64,000 bases of DNA. It comes from Terribacillus sp. FSL K6-0262. GTDB taxonomy: Bacteria; Bacillota; Bacilli; Bacillales; Amphibacillaceae. This document shows positions 54,190-62,787 of the stretch, piece after piece. Positions within the stretch are counted from its first letter, which is position 1. Every line of letters begins with the position of its first letter. Location of the stretch: the NCBI RefSeq assembly GCF_037977385.1, contig NZ_CP150277.1, forward strand, positions 1,899,001 through 1,963,000. Direction: 5' to 3'. The notes under the pieces are model-generated. The model saw nothing but the letters and a program-made list of their open reading frames with translations. It ran no database searches and was not told where the DNA came from. The position numbers were made by a program, and so were the translations under genes.

Positions 54190-54843
54190 TTATTTTACAA
54201 TGATCTTAATAGTATTTCTTCCATGCGGAACAGTTAATATATTAAAGAATAACAACATAAAGAAGAATACGATGTAGGTAACTAAAATAATTATATTTCC
54301 AGAAACAATAAAAGCAAACATAGCTCCTATAGCTATTAGCATTGTAAATAAGATCATTAAAGTAAAAGAAAATAATTTTTTAAGAGGGTTTGGAAAAACA
54401 TATACATTTAAATAGTTAGAATTATTATCTAGATCTAAATCCAAATTCTTATGAATAGATTTTTTATTTTGTATACCTATAAGAAATCTAAAATAAATTA
54501 ACAATATGGCAAATAATATAACAACTAAACTAGCGACAAAATGAGTTATTGAAATAGAAAAGTAATCTGTAATAAGTCGTAATAAGCTTGCTAGAGTCAT
54601 TGATATTCCAACGGCAAAGAGACTTAATTTAGCGTTTTTTGTATCTTTATTAGGTATTGTCTGCAGAAGTTTTGCAGATTCCTCACTAATTTGATGAATT
54701 TTTTTTGGAAATGCCCAATATAAAAATGGTAAAAGATAAACGAGAAGATATGGTTTATCTTTATCAATGATATAAAACTTATTCTCTATCTTAATAAGCT
54801 GATATCTAAAATTCTTTAATATAATAAATACCTCTGAATTCAT
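54190..54843 (-). CDS. DUF443 membrane protein, probable toxin immunity (1)
   Basis: About 217 residues from ATG 54843; the frame opens at a TTG inside the end of the LXG gene. N-terminal RYQLIKIENKFYIIDKDKPY, then LPFLYWAFP and about five hydrophobic segments. Immediately follows the LXG toxin gene with overlap of reading frames, as expected for the cognate immunity protein (TsaI-like). Confidence 0.78.
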   Translation of the reverse strand: MNSEVFIILKNFRYQLIKIENKFYIIDKDKPYLLVYLLPFLYWAFPKKIHQISEESAKLLQTIPNKDTKNAKLSLFAVGISMTLASLLRLITDYFSISITHFVASLVVILFAILLIYFRFLIGIQNKKSIHKNLDLDLDNNSNYLNVYVFPNPLKKLFSFTLMILFTMLIAIGAMFAFIVSGNIIILVTYIVFFFMLLFFNILTVPHGRNTIKIIVK

Positions 54844-54845
54844 TC

Positions 54846-56435
54846 TTAGTTCCAACCCCAATTTATTGGATTTAGAGATTCTATACCTGATTTAATAGCT
54901 TCTCCTGTTTTATTAACTGTATTACTTACACTCGTTCCGAAGTCATTCAGCTTATCACCTACATAATCAACTCCCTCATCTATTTTATTTCCGACATAAT
55001 TTAATCCATCCTGTAAGCCCAAAAAGTTTTCATCATAGGCCCAATTGAAGAAGTGTCCTGCTAACGCACCTACTGCCATAGTGCCCAGAACAGCCCAACC
55101 TGCAGGGTTAGAAACTCCTAAAAATGTTAATGCTCCTGTTGTGAACGCCTGAGCTGCGACTCCAGTTCCTAGACTAAATGCAAGAGAAGATACATTATGA
55201 GTAATGGCTTCACCAACAGTTTTATCTTTTTTTATCCACATATCCTCAATAAAACCATAACCAGCATTTAAGTAAGGTAGCGCCCTTCCTAATGCATTGC
55301 CGCCGTGAGCTAGCTTACTACCAAGAGTAAACTTATTGTTAATTCTATTGGCTCTACCTCTAGCAGTTCTAGTGCCTCCTCCTACAGCCCCTGATGAAAT
55401 ATCTCTAACTAATCTTACGCTATCGGAAAAAGCGGATTTTCCTAAGTATATACCTCTTTGTTCAAGTGCATTGGCAACACCATCCTTAGCAACATCCAAG
55501 CCGATCTTATCCCAGTTTTTGTTCGTGTATTCTATAAATGTATCGGTCTTCTCTTCATCAGATCCGTTCTTCTTGCTAGCTGTAATCAGAATGTCGTTAT
55601 ATTCTTTTCTATTTATATCACCTTGCTGAAGACTCTTGTACGCATGCTGAAGGATAGCGAGAGCACCTTCATCCATCCCTTTTTCCGCATTTTTCGTTGT
55701 AGCAGCAATCGCAGCCATAGGAAGATACTCAATATTATCCTCCGTGATCTCAATATTTCCATTTCCATAACTTTGCTGAATGACATTATTATAAGCATTC
55801 ATATCCTGCAGGGATGCAGCATCAAAGTCACTGATTGTTATAGCGCCACTGCTCAATCCGGCAGTCATTTCAGACAGATACTTTTTCATTGTATCCAGAT
55901 CAGCTTGTGTTTCTTGCAGCTGGGATGCGTGTTTGCTATCGAGTTCGCCAAGATCATTTATGACATCATCTATCTGCTGTTTGCCATCTTCAATACTTGT
56001 TTCAAAGTCGGCATAATCGATTTTTGCTACATATGTTATATCCGCCACGCCGGATAATACGGAATTGATGCTCTCGGAGACACTGGCAACCTTGGATTTG
56101 GCTTGATCGAGTCCAGGATGCAGTTCATCGTCCAGGAAGCTTTCACTTATGTATCCGTGATGGCTGGGTTCGAAGGATTGTACATCATTTTTCATATTTT
56201 CCAGCCTGTTTTTATAATCTTCCATGGATTGAAGCAGGAAGGTGATGAAGGGGGTATGGATTTCGTTGTAAAAGGATCGGATAGCCTTGCCTGTTTCTCC
56301 TTTTAAGGCGTCATCTAAGCTATAAAGATTTCTGACTTTTTGCTGGAGGTTTGTTAGTTGTTCGGAAAGCGTGTCTAAATCGAGCTTGGTCGTTTCTGTG
56401 CCTTTATGAATCTCCTTTACCGCGAACTCTCTCAA
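54846..56435 (-). CDS. LXG-domain type VII secreted toxin, TspA-like
   Basis: 529 residues from TTG 56435 (GAGGAG upstream). LXG N-terminal helical domain (about 1-210, coiled-coil-like) used for type VII export, a middle helical region, and a C-terminal glycine/alanine-rich hydrophobic segment (about 405-470, e.g. SLGTGVAAQAF, MAVGALAGHFF). This matches the S. aureus membrane-depolarising toxin TspA; the next gene encodes a DUF443 protein, the TspA immunity family. No nuclease or NADase motif is visible in the C-terminus. Confidence 0.82.
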   Translation of the reverse strand: MREFAVKEIHKGTETTKLDLDTLSEQLTNLQQKVRNLYSLDDALKGETGKAIRSFYNEIHTPFITFLLQSMEDYKNRLENMKNDVQSFEPSHHGYISESFLDDELHPGLDQAKSKVASVSESINSVLSGVADITYVAKIDYADFETSIEDGKQQIDDVINDLGELDSKHASQLQETQADLDTMKKYLSEMTAGLSSGAITISDFDAASLQDMNAYNNVIQQSYGNGNIEITEDNIEYLPMAAIAATTKNAEKGMDEGALAILQHAYKSLQQGDINRKEYNDILITASKKNGSDEEKTDTFIEYTNKNWDKIGLDVAKDGVANALEQRGIYLGKSAFSDSVRLVRDISSGAVGGGTRTARGRANRINNKFTLGSKLAHGGNALGRALPYLNAGYGFIEDMWIKKDKTVGEAITHNVSSLAFSLGTGVAAQAFTTGALTFLGVSNPAGWAVLGTMAVGALAGHFFNWAYDENFLGLQDGLNYVGNKIDEGVDYVGDKLNDFGTSVSNTVNKTGEAIKSGIESLNPINWGWN

Positions 56436-56455
56436 CGTACTTTCTCCTCACTTGT

Positions 56456-56734
56456 TTATTTTAAAGCGATATTATCGCCAAGTGCTTGATCCAATTCGAC
56501 TAACTCCTGTACTGCTGCCTCTGTAGCTGCTATATTATCTTGAAACAGCGTGATGAACTGTCCGAGAAGGTCTTCGTATTGTTGCTTGATTTCGTTGTAA
56601 GCATCACTCATACGTATGTCTTTATTGCCGTCCATCGTTTCACCGAGCTGTTTTTGCAATGCTTGCACGGCATCGCTCATTTCTTGGATGCCTTTTTGAG
56701 CTGCGGCTTGGTTGATTTTTATTTCCCCGCTCAT
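56456..56734 (-). CDS. WXG100-like / YwqI-YxiC-type small partner protein
   Basis: 92 residues from ATG 56734 (AAAGGAG seven bases upstream). All-helical: AAAQKGIQEMSDAVQALQKQL then NEIKQQYEDLLGQFITLFQDNIAATEAAVQELVELD, a helix-turn-helix hairpin of the WXG100 size. Directly precedes the LXG toxin gene (20-base gap), matching the Lap-type targeting factors that escort LXG proteins. Confidence 0.8.
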   Translation of the reverse strand: MSGEIKINQAAAQKGIQEMSDAVQALQKQLGETMDGNKDIRMSDAYNEIKQQYEDLLGQFITLFQDNIAATEAAVQELVELDQALGDNIALK

Positions 56735-56752
56735 GAAAGGGCTCCTTTCCAT

Positions 56753-57285
56753 AAAACTGCTAATTTTACCCTAACGAAACCTTTTTCCATTTTGTAGAGT
56801 ATTAAGTACCTTTTTCCTTGAGCATTTTCCCTCTGTGCCTAGGGAAATAGTTTTATATGCTCATATCTTGGCTTGGAACGCTGACCTATTACCTGTTTTG
56901 TTGGATTCATATGCCAAACAATTATATGTTTTTGATAGAAATGGTTTGGGGGGGATGGAGTGTGACTGTAAAGGTATTTGTCCACATTTTAGGTACTTAT
57001 ATAGATTGTGCAGCGATTATGAATAAATGGGGGAAGAGTATCCCCGCTGGAAATTAAGATACCTAATAACATGGTATATAACCGAGAAATTGGCAGAGAG
57101 GTTCAATATGTCGTGAATCTGGAAAACGGCTATCTATTGTAAAATATCCAACCTTTTTACCATTGGAACGTAGCTGCATTATGGTAAAACAAGGAAGAAG
57201 TCTTACAGATTTTTTGCTGGGAATCCTTTACAGTATTAGGGGGCAGTATAGAGCGGAGCGTTCAAAGCAAGGAGTGTGATAAAAG
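56753..57285. other. Divergent intergenic region of the T7 locus
   Basis: About 530 AT-rich bases between two divergent T7-type operons. Short plus-strand reading frames exist (about 56835-57057) but have no ribosome site and no recognisable product. Promoters for both directions must lie here; none is clear by eye. Confidence 0.4.
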
Positions 57286-57702
57286 ATGTCATTGACTTCA
57301 ATCGATAGTCAAATCCGCAGCATGCAAACTTCAATCAACGGATTAAGCTCCCAAGTTGCCCTGAAGCAAGGGGAGATAAGGGAACTTGAGCGGGCAATAT
57401 CGGAGATTTCAAGCTTGCAAGGGGATTACGAGGAGAGCAGGAAGCACTGGCAGGATATAGATCTGACTGCGAAAACGTGGAAGGGGGAGCTTGCGGATGA
57501 ATTTGAGGCTTTCCGTAATGGTGAGCTGGCAGCGAGTTTTCGGGATGTGTCTCATGGCGAAGTGCAGCGGGTGTTGGATGCATTGGAGCAGGCGAAGGGT
57601 ATGCTTGTTGCTGAAATCGATGCATGTCAGATGCAAATGGCAGCGAAGCAGAGCGCATTGGAGCGGCTGCGTGCCGATAGGAAGAAGGAGCTGCAGTCAT
57701 GA
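57286..57702 (+). CDS. YwqH-like DUF5082 protein
   Basis: 138-residue coiled-coil protein: long heptad-like helices at 8-50 and 95-138 (QMAAKQSALERLRADRKKELQ). Matches YwqH (DUF5082), the first gene of LXG operons in bacilli. AAGGAG before ATG. Its end overlaps the next gene (ATGA). Confidence 0.8.
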   Translation: MSLTSIDSQIRSMQTSINGLSSQVALKQGEIRELERAISEISSLQGDYEESRKHWQDIDLTAKTWKGELADEFEAFRNGELAASFRDVSHGEVQRVLDALEQAKGMLVAEIDACQMQMAAKQSALERLRADRKKELQS

Positions 57703-57977
57703 GTGAGATGAAGTTGAAGGCGGATCTTGTCCAGCAGAAACTGACAGATCTTCAGAGGTCGCTGGCTGACTTTCGTGCTGGAGATCCCGATTCAGGCAGC
57801 GGACGTGAAATGCTCGATGTGCAAGCGAGGATCACTGATATCAATGTATCGCTGAGTAGTCTTATTCGGGATTATCAGCAAATGGCGCTGCACCATGCAA
57901 AAGCAAGCAGTGAAGCAGTCGATTCCTTGGAGAAGGCAGAGCAGGCAGCGGCTCAAGCGATAGGTATTTTACAATAG
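57699..57977 (+). CDS. YwqI/YxiC-like DUF5344 protein
   Basis: 92 residues, helical hairpin of WXG100 size (KADLVQQKLTDLQRSLADF ... AVDSLEKAEQAAAQAIGIL). Overlaps the YwqH-like gene by ATGA. In B. subtilis the next gene is the LXG toxin ywqJ; here no LXG gene follows. Confidence 0.8.
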   Translation: MSEMKLKADLVQQKLTDLQRSLADFRAGDPDSGSGREMLDVQARITDINVSLSSLIRDYQQMALHHAKASSEAVDSLEKAEQAAAQAIGILQ

Positions 57978-57996
57978 GAAAGGGGCGGATTTATAT

Positions 57997-58365
57997 ATGT
58001 CGATACATGTAAAACGCAATACAGGTATGATGGGTGGATTATCCAAGGTGGATTTGATTGTGGATGGGCAGCGTGCTGCCAAACTTGCCAATAGCGAGAA
58101 TACAACTGTAACCCCGGATGAAGGCTCGGTAAAGCTGCAGGCGAAACAGTGGTTCTTTGGCAGCAAGGAATTGGAAGTGAATGATGATGCCCATGTAGAG
58201 GTGAGAATCAATATGACGGCATTGTTCCTTCTTTTGGTCGCGCTGGTCTGCTTGATCCTTGGTGTCATGATTACCCCGTTACTTACTGCAGCGGCAGGCG
58301 TCCTCCTTTTGGTTTGTATCATTTATGGCTCAAAGAACTGGTTCCAATTAATAAAGGTGGAATAG
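57997..58365 (+). CDS. Membrane protein in the YwqH/YwqI operon
   Basis: 122 residues: a soluble beta-rich N-terminal domain (GGLSKVDLIVDGQRAAKL ... VKLQAKQWFFGSKELEVNDDAHVEV) and two adjacent hydrophobic helices (about 73-92 and 92-110) near the C-terminus. GGAAAGGGG before ATG, 19 bases after the DUF5344 gene. Family not recognised; probably a T7 accessory or immunity protein. Confidence 0.65.
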   Translation: MSIHVKRNTGMMGGLSKVDLIVDGQRAAKLANSENTTVTPDEGSVKLQAKQWFFGSKELEVNDDAHVEVRINMTALFLLLVALVCLILGVMITPLLTAAAGVLLLVCIIYGSKNWFQLIKVE

Positions 58366-58522
58366 GATATAGGCGAATTTGATTGGTGGTCGCGGGGAAA
58401 GGCAGCAGTCCGTGTTTCGATATGATTGTGTCATAAGTTTTTTCACGGAAATATGAAACCTTTATCTCTATGCTGCGTACATAACCTCATAATATCTTTA
58501 GAAACTGTAGGAGCGATGAATT

Positions 58523-59161
58523 TTGGAGTACGCGATACCGGATCAAAAAACAATCATGCAGAAGGTGCTACAGACTTTCCTGATGACACTGCTGCTGGCT
58601 ACGCTTGGAATTTACGCGGGTCATTTTGTGCCGTCTGTTCTTATTCTTCCATTGATTGTGGTGGAATTGGGCATGCTGATTGCAGCTCTCTGGCTTAGAA
58701 GGAAAAAGGCGGTCAGCTATACGTTCATCTATATCTTTGCTGTCATTTCGGGTATTACGACGTACCCAGCAGTAGCGCATTATGCTTCGATCGGCGGCGC
58801 TGATATTGTGCTTTATGCCTTCACGACAACATTTGTCATCTTTGGGGCGATGGCGCTGGCAGGAGTTAAATCGAAGAGGGACTTCTCTTTCCTGGGTGGA
58901 TTCTTGTTCGTCGCTTTGGTCGCCTTGATCGCAACAGGCTTAATCGGAATCTTTGTACCATACAGTGATATGACGATGCTTGTTTTCTCCGGAATTGGTT
59001 CGGTTGTATTTTCCCTTTATATCCTTTATGACTTCAATCAGATGGCGAGGGAGAGAGTCACGGAGGAAATGATTCCATTGATGGCGCTGAATCTGTATCT
59101 GGACTTCATCAACCTGTTCCTGAACATACTGCGCTTCCTTGGCATCATGTCGAAGGATTGA
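58523..59161 (+). CDS. Bax inhibitor-1 family membrane protein (YetJ-like)
   Basis: 212 residues from TTG 58523 (GGAG nine bases upstream). Seven hydrophobic helices, with YASIGGADIVLYAFTTTFVIFGAM and the C-terminal MALNLYLDFINLFLNILRFLGI typical of the family. B. subtilis YetJ is a pH-sensitive calcium leak channel of this fold. Confidence 0.88.
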   Translation: MEYAIPDQKTIMQKVLQTFLMTLLLATLGIYAGHFVPSVLILPLIVVELGMLIAALWLRRKKAVSYTFIYIFAVISGITTYPAVAHYASIGGADIVLYAFTTTFVIFGAMALAGVKSKRDFSFLGGFLFVALVALIATGLIGIFVPYSDMTMLVFSGIGSVVFSLYILYDFNQMARERVTEEMIPLMALNLYLDFINLFLNILRFLGIMSKD

Positions 59162-59165
59162 ATAG

Positions 59166-59207
59166 TGAAATGCCAGAAATCCTTTATGGGATTTCTGGCA
59201 TTTTTAT
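59166..59207. terminator. Bidirectional terminator
   Basis: AATGCCAGAAATCC / GGATTTCTGGCATT arms with TTTT, between convergent genes. Confidence 0.85.
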
Positions 59208-59217
59208 GTCCATTCAT

Positions 59218-60018
59218 TCAACGATCCATCACAAAACTCGTCTTCGATTGCTGGCTGCTGCTTAGCCAGCCTTCATTTGTCAGAGCTTCCGACCATTTTT
59301 CCTGGATATCATCCGCTTCCTCTGCATCATCGGTCTTGGTTGAAATTTCGGCGATGGTTTCTCCTTTGTAATGCCAAATCTCCAGATCCGCATCGATGTC
59401 TTCGTAATTCCCTTCGAACTTAGAAACCTCGGCTGGTCCATACGGCACAGCTTGTTCCAGGGTGTCATAGTACCAGTCCTGATCATCCCAGCTGCGATAT
59501 TTTTTAGGTGCTTGATCACGGAACAAATCAAGAGCATATTCTATGTCTATACCATCATCGTAACTTAGTTTATCATCCGGGTTAAACTTTTCTTTCCTGC
59601 TGATGGAGAAACTATCATTGCCTGGCTTCTTATCGATCTCGTATTTGTAATTTGGCATGTCTCCATGGAAGCCATGTTCGGCAGCTTCTGCAATGGCATC
59701 TGCTGGAGTCTGATCCGGGAAAGTCTTTTTGTAGGTGATGTTCGTTTTCTTGTCACCATCATAGATGCGCAAGCGGTGAACATAATTCAGCTTGCGGAAG
59801 ATTTGATCGGGTGTATCGAAATAATAGACCTTCAAATCCTCGTCGTGGCTGGCTTGGAAGGCATCGGCGATATCATCTGCAGTCGCGAACTGACTGACAT
59901 CCAGCATGAATTTCACTTCATAGCCGGGATTGATGGGACTTTCTTCGGCAAAGGCCATGGCCGGGAATACGGATACCAGCAATAGGGCAATAAGAACAGC
60001 GATGGACAGCTTTTTCAT
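59218..60018 (-). CDS. Secreted CYTH-like protein
   Basis: 266 residues with a Sec signal (MKKLSIAVLIALLLVSVFPAMAFAEE). The mature part shows a CYTH/triphosphate-tunnel-like pattern: YEVKFMLD near the start, YYFDTPDQIFRKL, HRLRIYDG, NITYKK, then YKYEID and a late GETIAEISTK. Cytosolic CYTH enzymes act on triphosphates or adenylate; an exported one is unusual. The ATG overlaps the stop of the MBL-fold gene (ATGA), so it is the last gene of the ABC-importer operon. The fold call is by eye and moderate. Confidence 0.6.
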   Translation of the reverse strand: MKKLSIAVLIALLLVSVFPAMAFAEESPINPGYEVKFMLDVSQFATADDIADAFQASHDEDLKVYYFDTPDQIFRKLNYVHRLRIYDGDKKTNITYKKTFPDQTPADAIAEAAEHGFHGDMPNYKYEIDKKPGNDSFSISRKEKFNPDDKLSYDDGIDIEYALDLFRDQAPKKYRSWDDQDWYYDTLEQAVPYGPAEVSKFEGNYEDIDADLEIWHYKGETIAEISTKTDDAEEADDIQEKWSEALTNEGWLSSSQQSKTSFVMDR

Positions 60019-61121
60019 AAATAGACGCCTCCGTTCAGAATAAGTTTCTTCGGTATGTGAGCGATAAGTTTTGTGAAGTCCTTCGGTTTGCTGTGAAAGA
60101 ATACGAGTTGTTCGGCTTGGATTCCGCCCAGCAGCTTTTCGACATCTTTCAGGTCTGGGTGTGCTTTATAGAAAAACTCTGGATGGGCAGGAGAATCAAT
60201 CGGGATCATCTTCGTGCCTTCCAGCCGGCGGTTTGTAAAATAAATGCCTGATGCGGATGCTTGATCACTGGTTATGCAGGCGATTCGCCCATCAGCCAGC
60301 AGGTTCGTAAGCTGCTCCTTCATGCCAGGGCGCAGGTTGGCGGCATAGGATAAGCAATCTGATAAATGCTCCCGCAAAGCGGGATCCAAAAAGAGCCGAC
60401 GATCAGGAAAACGTTGGTATACAGTCAGGATCAGATCACATGCCTTCCCCGATGGAGAAACAGGTATCCGGTAGCTTCCATCCGGATTTTCCAATGCCTT
60501 CAGCAGTGCCTGCTCGCTTGCCTGACAGGATGTGACTTGTCCGCCATGTCCGGAGTCGATGATGGCCAGCTGAAAAGATGACTGAGTGGGTGTTTCTGTT
60601 TGGAATGTGACAGAATCCAGTACCATATCCCCTGAATAAAAGAGCGAAGTTCCTCCTAGATGGATGATGTACCAAACACTCCCCAGCATATGGCCGCTGT
60701 GCCCCCATTCAAAGGATAGATTGTCCGTCATTATGATCCTTTGGCCTTTTGTAGCGGGCGAGAAGGGGGTGAAGTGCAATGTATCACCCGCTCCTGCCTG
60801 GTAAGGGACAGCGGATTTTTGTTTCCAGCGCTGCTGGATCGGACCAATCTGTACGTAGCTTGCTTCACTTAACCAAATCGGTCCTTCATATCCTTTGTCA
60901 GCCAGCAGTGGCAGCGCTCCGACATGGTCATTATGCACATGTGAGAGGAAGACGGCGTCCAATGATTGGGCAATCTCCGGTGTAAGGGGGGGATACACCT
61001 CGGGCTGGCCATTCTGGACACCGCAATCGAGCATGATGCGTGTGCCGGTTTCTTGGTGTTCGATCAGGAAGCAATTCTTTCCGTACTCTTGAAAGCCTCC
61101 TAAAATTTGCATGCTGATCAT
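60015..61121 (-). CDS. MBL-fold metallo-hydrolase
   Basis: 368 residues from ATG 61121, which overlaps the permease stop (ATGA); the frame continues upstream to 61514 inside the permease and those residues are not real. Metal site HVHNDHVGALP (about 70-80), further ligands in WGHSGHMLGS and YSGDM, so an active hydrolase. The long C-terminal part resembles beta-CASP-type or phosphodiesterase-like MBL proteins. No signal peptide: cytosolic. Confidence 0.82.
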   Translation of the reverse strand: MISMQILGGFQEYGKNCFLIEHQETGTRIMLDCGVQNGQPEVYPPLTPEIAQSLDAVFLSHVHNDHVGALPLLADKGYEGPIWLSEASYVQIGPIQQRWKQKSAVPYQAGAGDTLHFTPFSPATKGQRIIMTDNLSFEWGHSGHMLGSVWYIIHLGGTSLFYSGDMVLDSVTFQTETPTQSSFQLAIIDSGHGGQVTSCQASEQALLKALENPDGSYRIPVSPSGKACDLILTVYQRFPDRRLFLDPALREHLSDCLSYAANLRPGMKEQLTNLLADGRIACITSDQASASGIYFTNRRLEGTKMIPIDSPAHPEFFYKAHPDLKDVEKLLGGIQAEQLVFFHSKPKDFTKLIAHIPKKLILNGGVYL

Positions 61122-62770
61122 GGATGTGTCAGTGCCTTTCGTTGCAACCAATTCATGATGGTGATGAATAAAATGGTTAACAGGACGGTGATGACCGCCA
61201 TCGCCATGCCGACTCCTGCGTCGCCTTGCTCGAATTGGCTGTAAATGAAAGTGGCGCTTGTAGAGACCGAAGGCGGCAGGATCAGCAGCGACCCGACTAG
61301 TTCCCGCATGGAGATGATGAATGTCATGATCCAGCCAGCCAGGATTCCTTGTGCCAGTAAGGGCAGCCATATACGTACAAAGACGGTGAAGGTGCTTGTG
61401 CCGTAGACTGCGTTGGAATAGTGGATCGATTGATGCAGCTGACTCAACGAACCTTTGGTGTACTGTACAGCATACGGCAGGAACAGCACGATATAGGTTA
61501 TAATCGGCATCCATGTCGTGTTATAGATTGTCGCGGGCAGCCAAGGCATGTTCCAGAATAAGATGAGCCCGACGACAAACACGATTCCGGGTATGATGTT
61601 TGGCATCATGCTGGTGAAATCCATCAGCTGCTGCGGTTTCCGGGAAGCATCCTTGATCGACAGGGCGGTGAACAATCCAATGACGGCCGCAATCGTGGCA
61701 GCTGCAAAGGCAAAGCCTAAACTATTCATCAAGGCGTAAAACCCTTCCGAGTGAAGGCTGAATAGCTCCATATAATGGGAGAAGGTCAGATTGTCCCAAT
61801 GTAATCCGTCACCGCGCACTTGCAATAGCGACGTGGCGATGATGGAAAAGTAAGGAACCCCAATGGAAAGCAGCAGCACGACGGATACAAAGCTCCAGGA
61901 AAATACACGGACGGGCAGGCTGTCCCGCTTTTGGGAAGCAGTGCTTGAGCGGCCGGAATGTATGCCATACGTATATTTCCGGCTTATGATATTCTGCAAA
62001 TACCAGATGAACATGCAGACGCTGAGCAAAATCAGGGACAAAGAAGTGGCAGCCGAGATATTGATTGGCCAGCGGGACAAATATTGATGGATTTCGGTAG
62101 TGAATACATAGAATCCGATTTGTTTACCGAAGGTGGCTGGTGTCCCGAACTCTGCCAGTGTCTTAATGAATATGAGCAGCGAAGCCATGGCGTAAGTGGA
62201 TAGCAGCAATGGCAAAACGATCCGGATCCAATTCATCACCGGGCTTCGTCCGTAGATATCGGCAGCTTCCTGGAAGGATCCATTGATCCGGACGAGTGTA
62301 TTGCGCAGCATTAAATACAGAAATGGATACAAATGCATGCTCATAATGAAAACCATCCCGGCGAGACTGAAGAATGATGCAGGCGCAGCAGCGGAAAACA
62401 AGCTTTCGTAGTAGCCGTTATGCTGCATGAATTGCATCCATCCCATGGAACCGATATAAGGCGGTGTCATGAAAGGGATGGTAAAGACGATATCAAGCCA
62501 ATGTTTATTGGCAAACTGTGTTTTTGTCCGGATGATGGCAAGCGGCAAGGCAATGATCGTCGTGCCGAGAATGACAAGCAATCCGAGAACAAAAGAGTGC
62601 TCCATGGTGGCAAGGATGCGGTCATTCTGCAAAGCCTCTGAAAAAGCCGTGAACGACAACGAACCATCCTCGATGAATGTATAGCCCAGCACCGCCAGAA
62701 GCGGAGCTGCAGCCAGCAAACCCAGCAAGGCAAACAGCGTCCAAAAGGGGAGGTGTTTGCTTACATACAT
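61118..62770 (-). CDS. Two-module ABC permease, Fe(III) or 2-aminoethylphosphonate type
   Basis: 550 residues with two fused permease modules (about 1-270 and 290-550), each about six helices with an EAA loop (FQEAADIYGRSPVMNWIRIVLP and YSNAVYGTSTFTVFVRIWLP). This is the FbpB/PhnU-type architecture. Between a substrate-binding protein and an MBL hydrolase in one operon. Substrate undecided between ferric iron and phosphonates. Confidence 0.87.
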   Translation of the reverse strand: MYVSKHLPFWTLFALLGLLAAAPLLAVLGYTFIEDGSLSFTAFSEALQNDRILATMEHSFVLGLLVILGTTIIALPLAIIRTKTQFANKHWLDIVFTIPFMTPPYIGSMGWMQFMQHNGYYESLFSAAAPASFFSLAGMVFIMSMHLYPFLYLMLRNTLVRINGSFQEAADIYGRSPVMNWIRIVLPLLLSTYAMASLLIFIKTLAEFGTPATFGKQIGFYVFTTEIHQYLSRWPINISAATSLSLILLSVCMFIWYLQNIISRKYTYGIHSGRSSTASQKRDSLPVRVFSWSFVSVVLLLSIGVPYFSIIATSLLQVRGDGLHWDNLTFSHYMELFSLHSEGFYALMNSLGFAFAAATIAAVIGLFTALSIKDASRKPQQLMDFTSMMPNIIPGIVFVVGLILFWNMPWLPATIYNTTWMPIITYIVLFLPYAVQYTKGSLSQLHQSIHYSNAVYGTSTFTVFVRIWLPLLAQGILAGWIMTFIISMRELVGSLLILPPSVSTSATFIYSQFEQGDAGVGMAMAVITVLLTILFITIMNWLQRKALTHP

Positions 62771-62787
62771 AAGTCATTCCTCCATAC

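Noticed and set aside
56835..57057. Two overlapping 60-codon plus-strand frames between the T7 operons
   Set aside because: Neither has a ribosome site and their products share no feature with T7-associated families.
61122..61514. N-terminal extension of the MBL-fold frame (His-rich stretch)
   Set aside because: It lies wholly inside the permease gene in another frame; the ATG overlapping the permease stop is the natural start.
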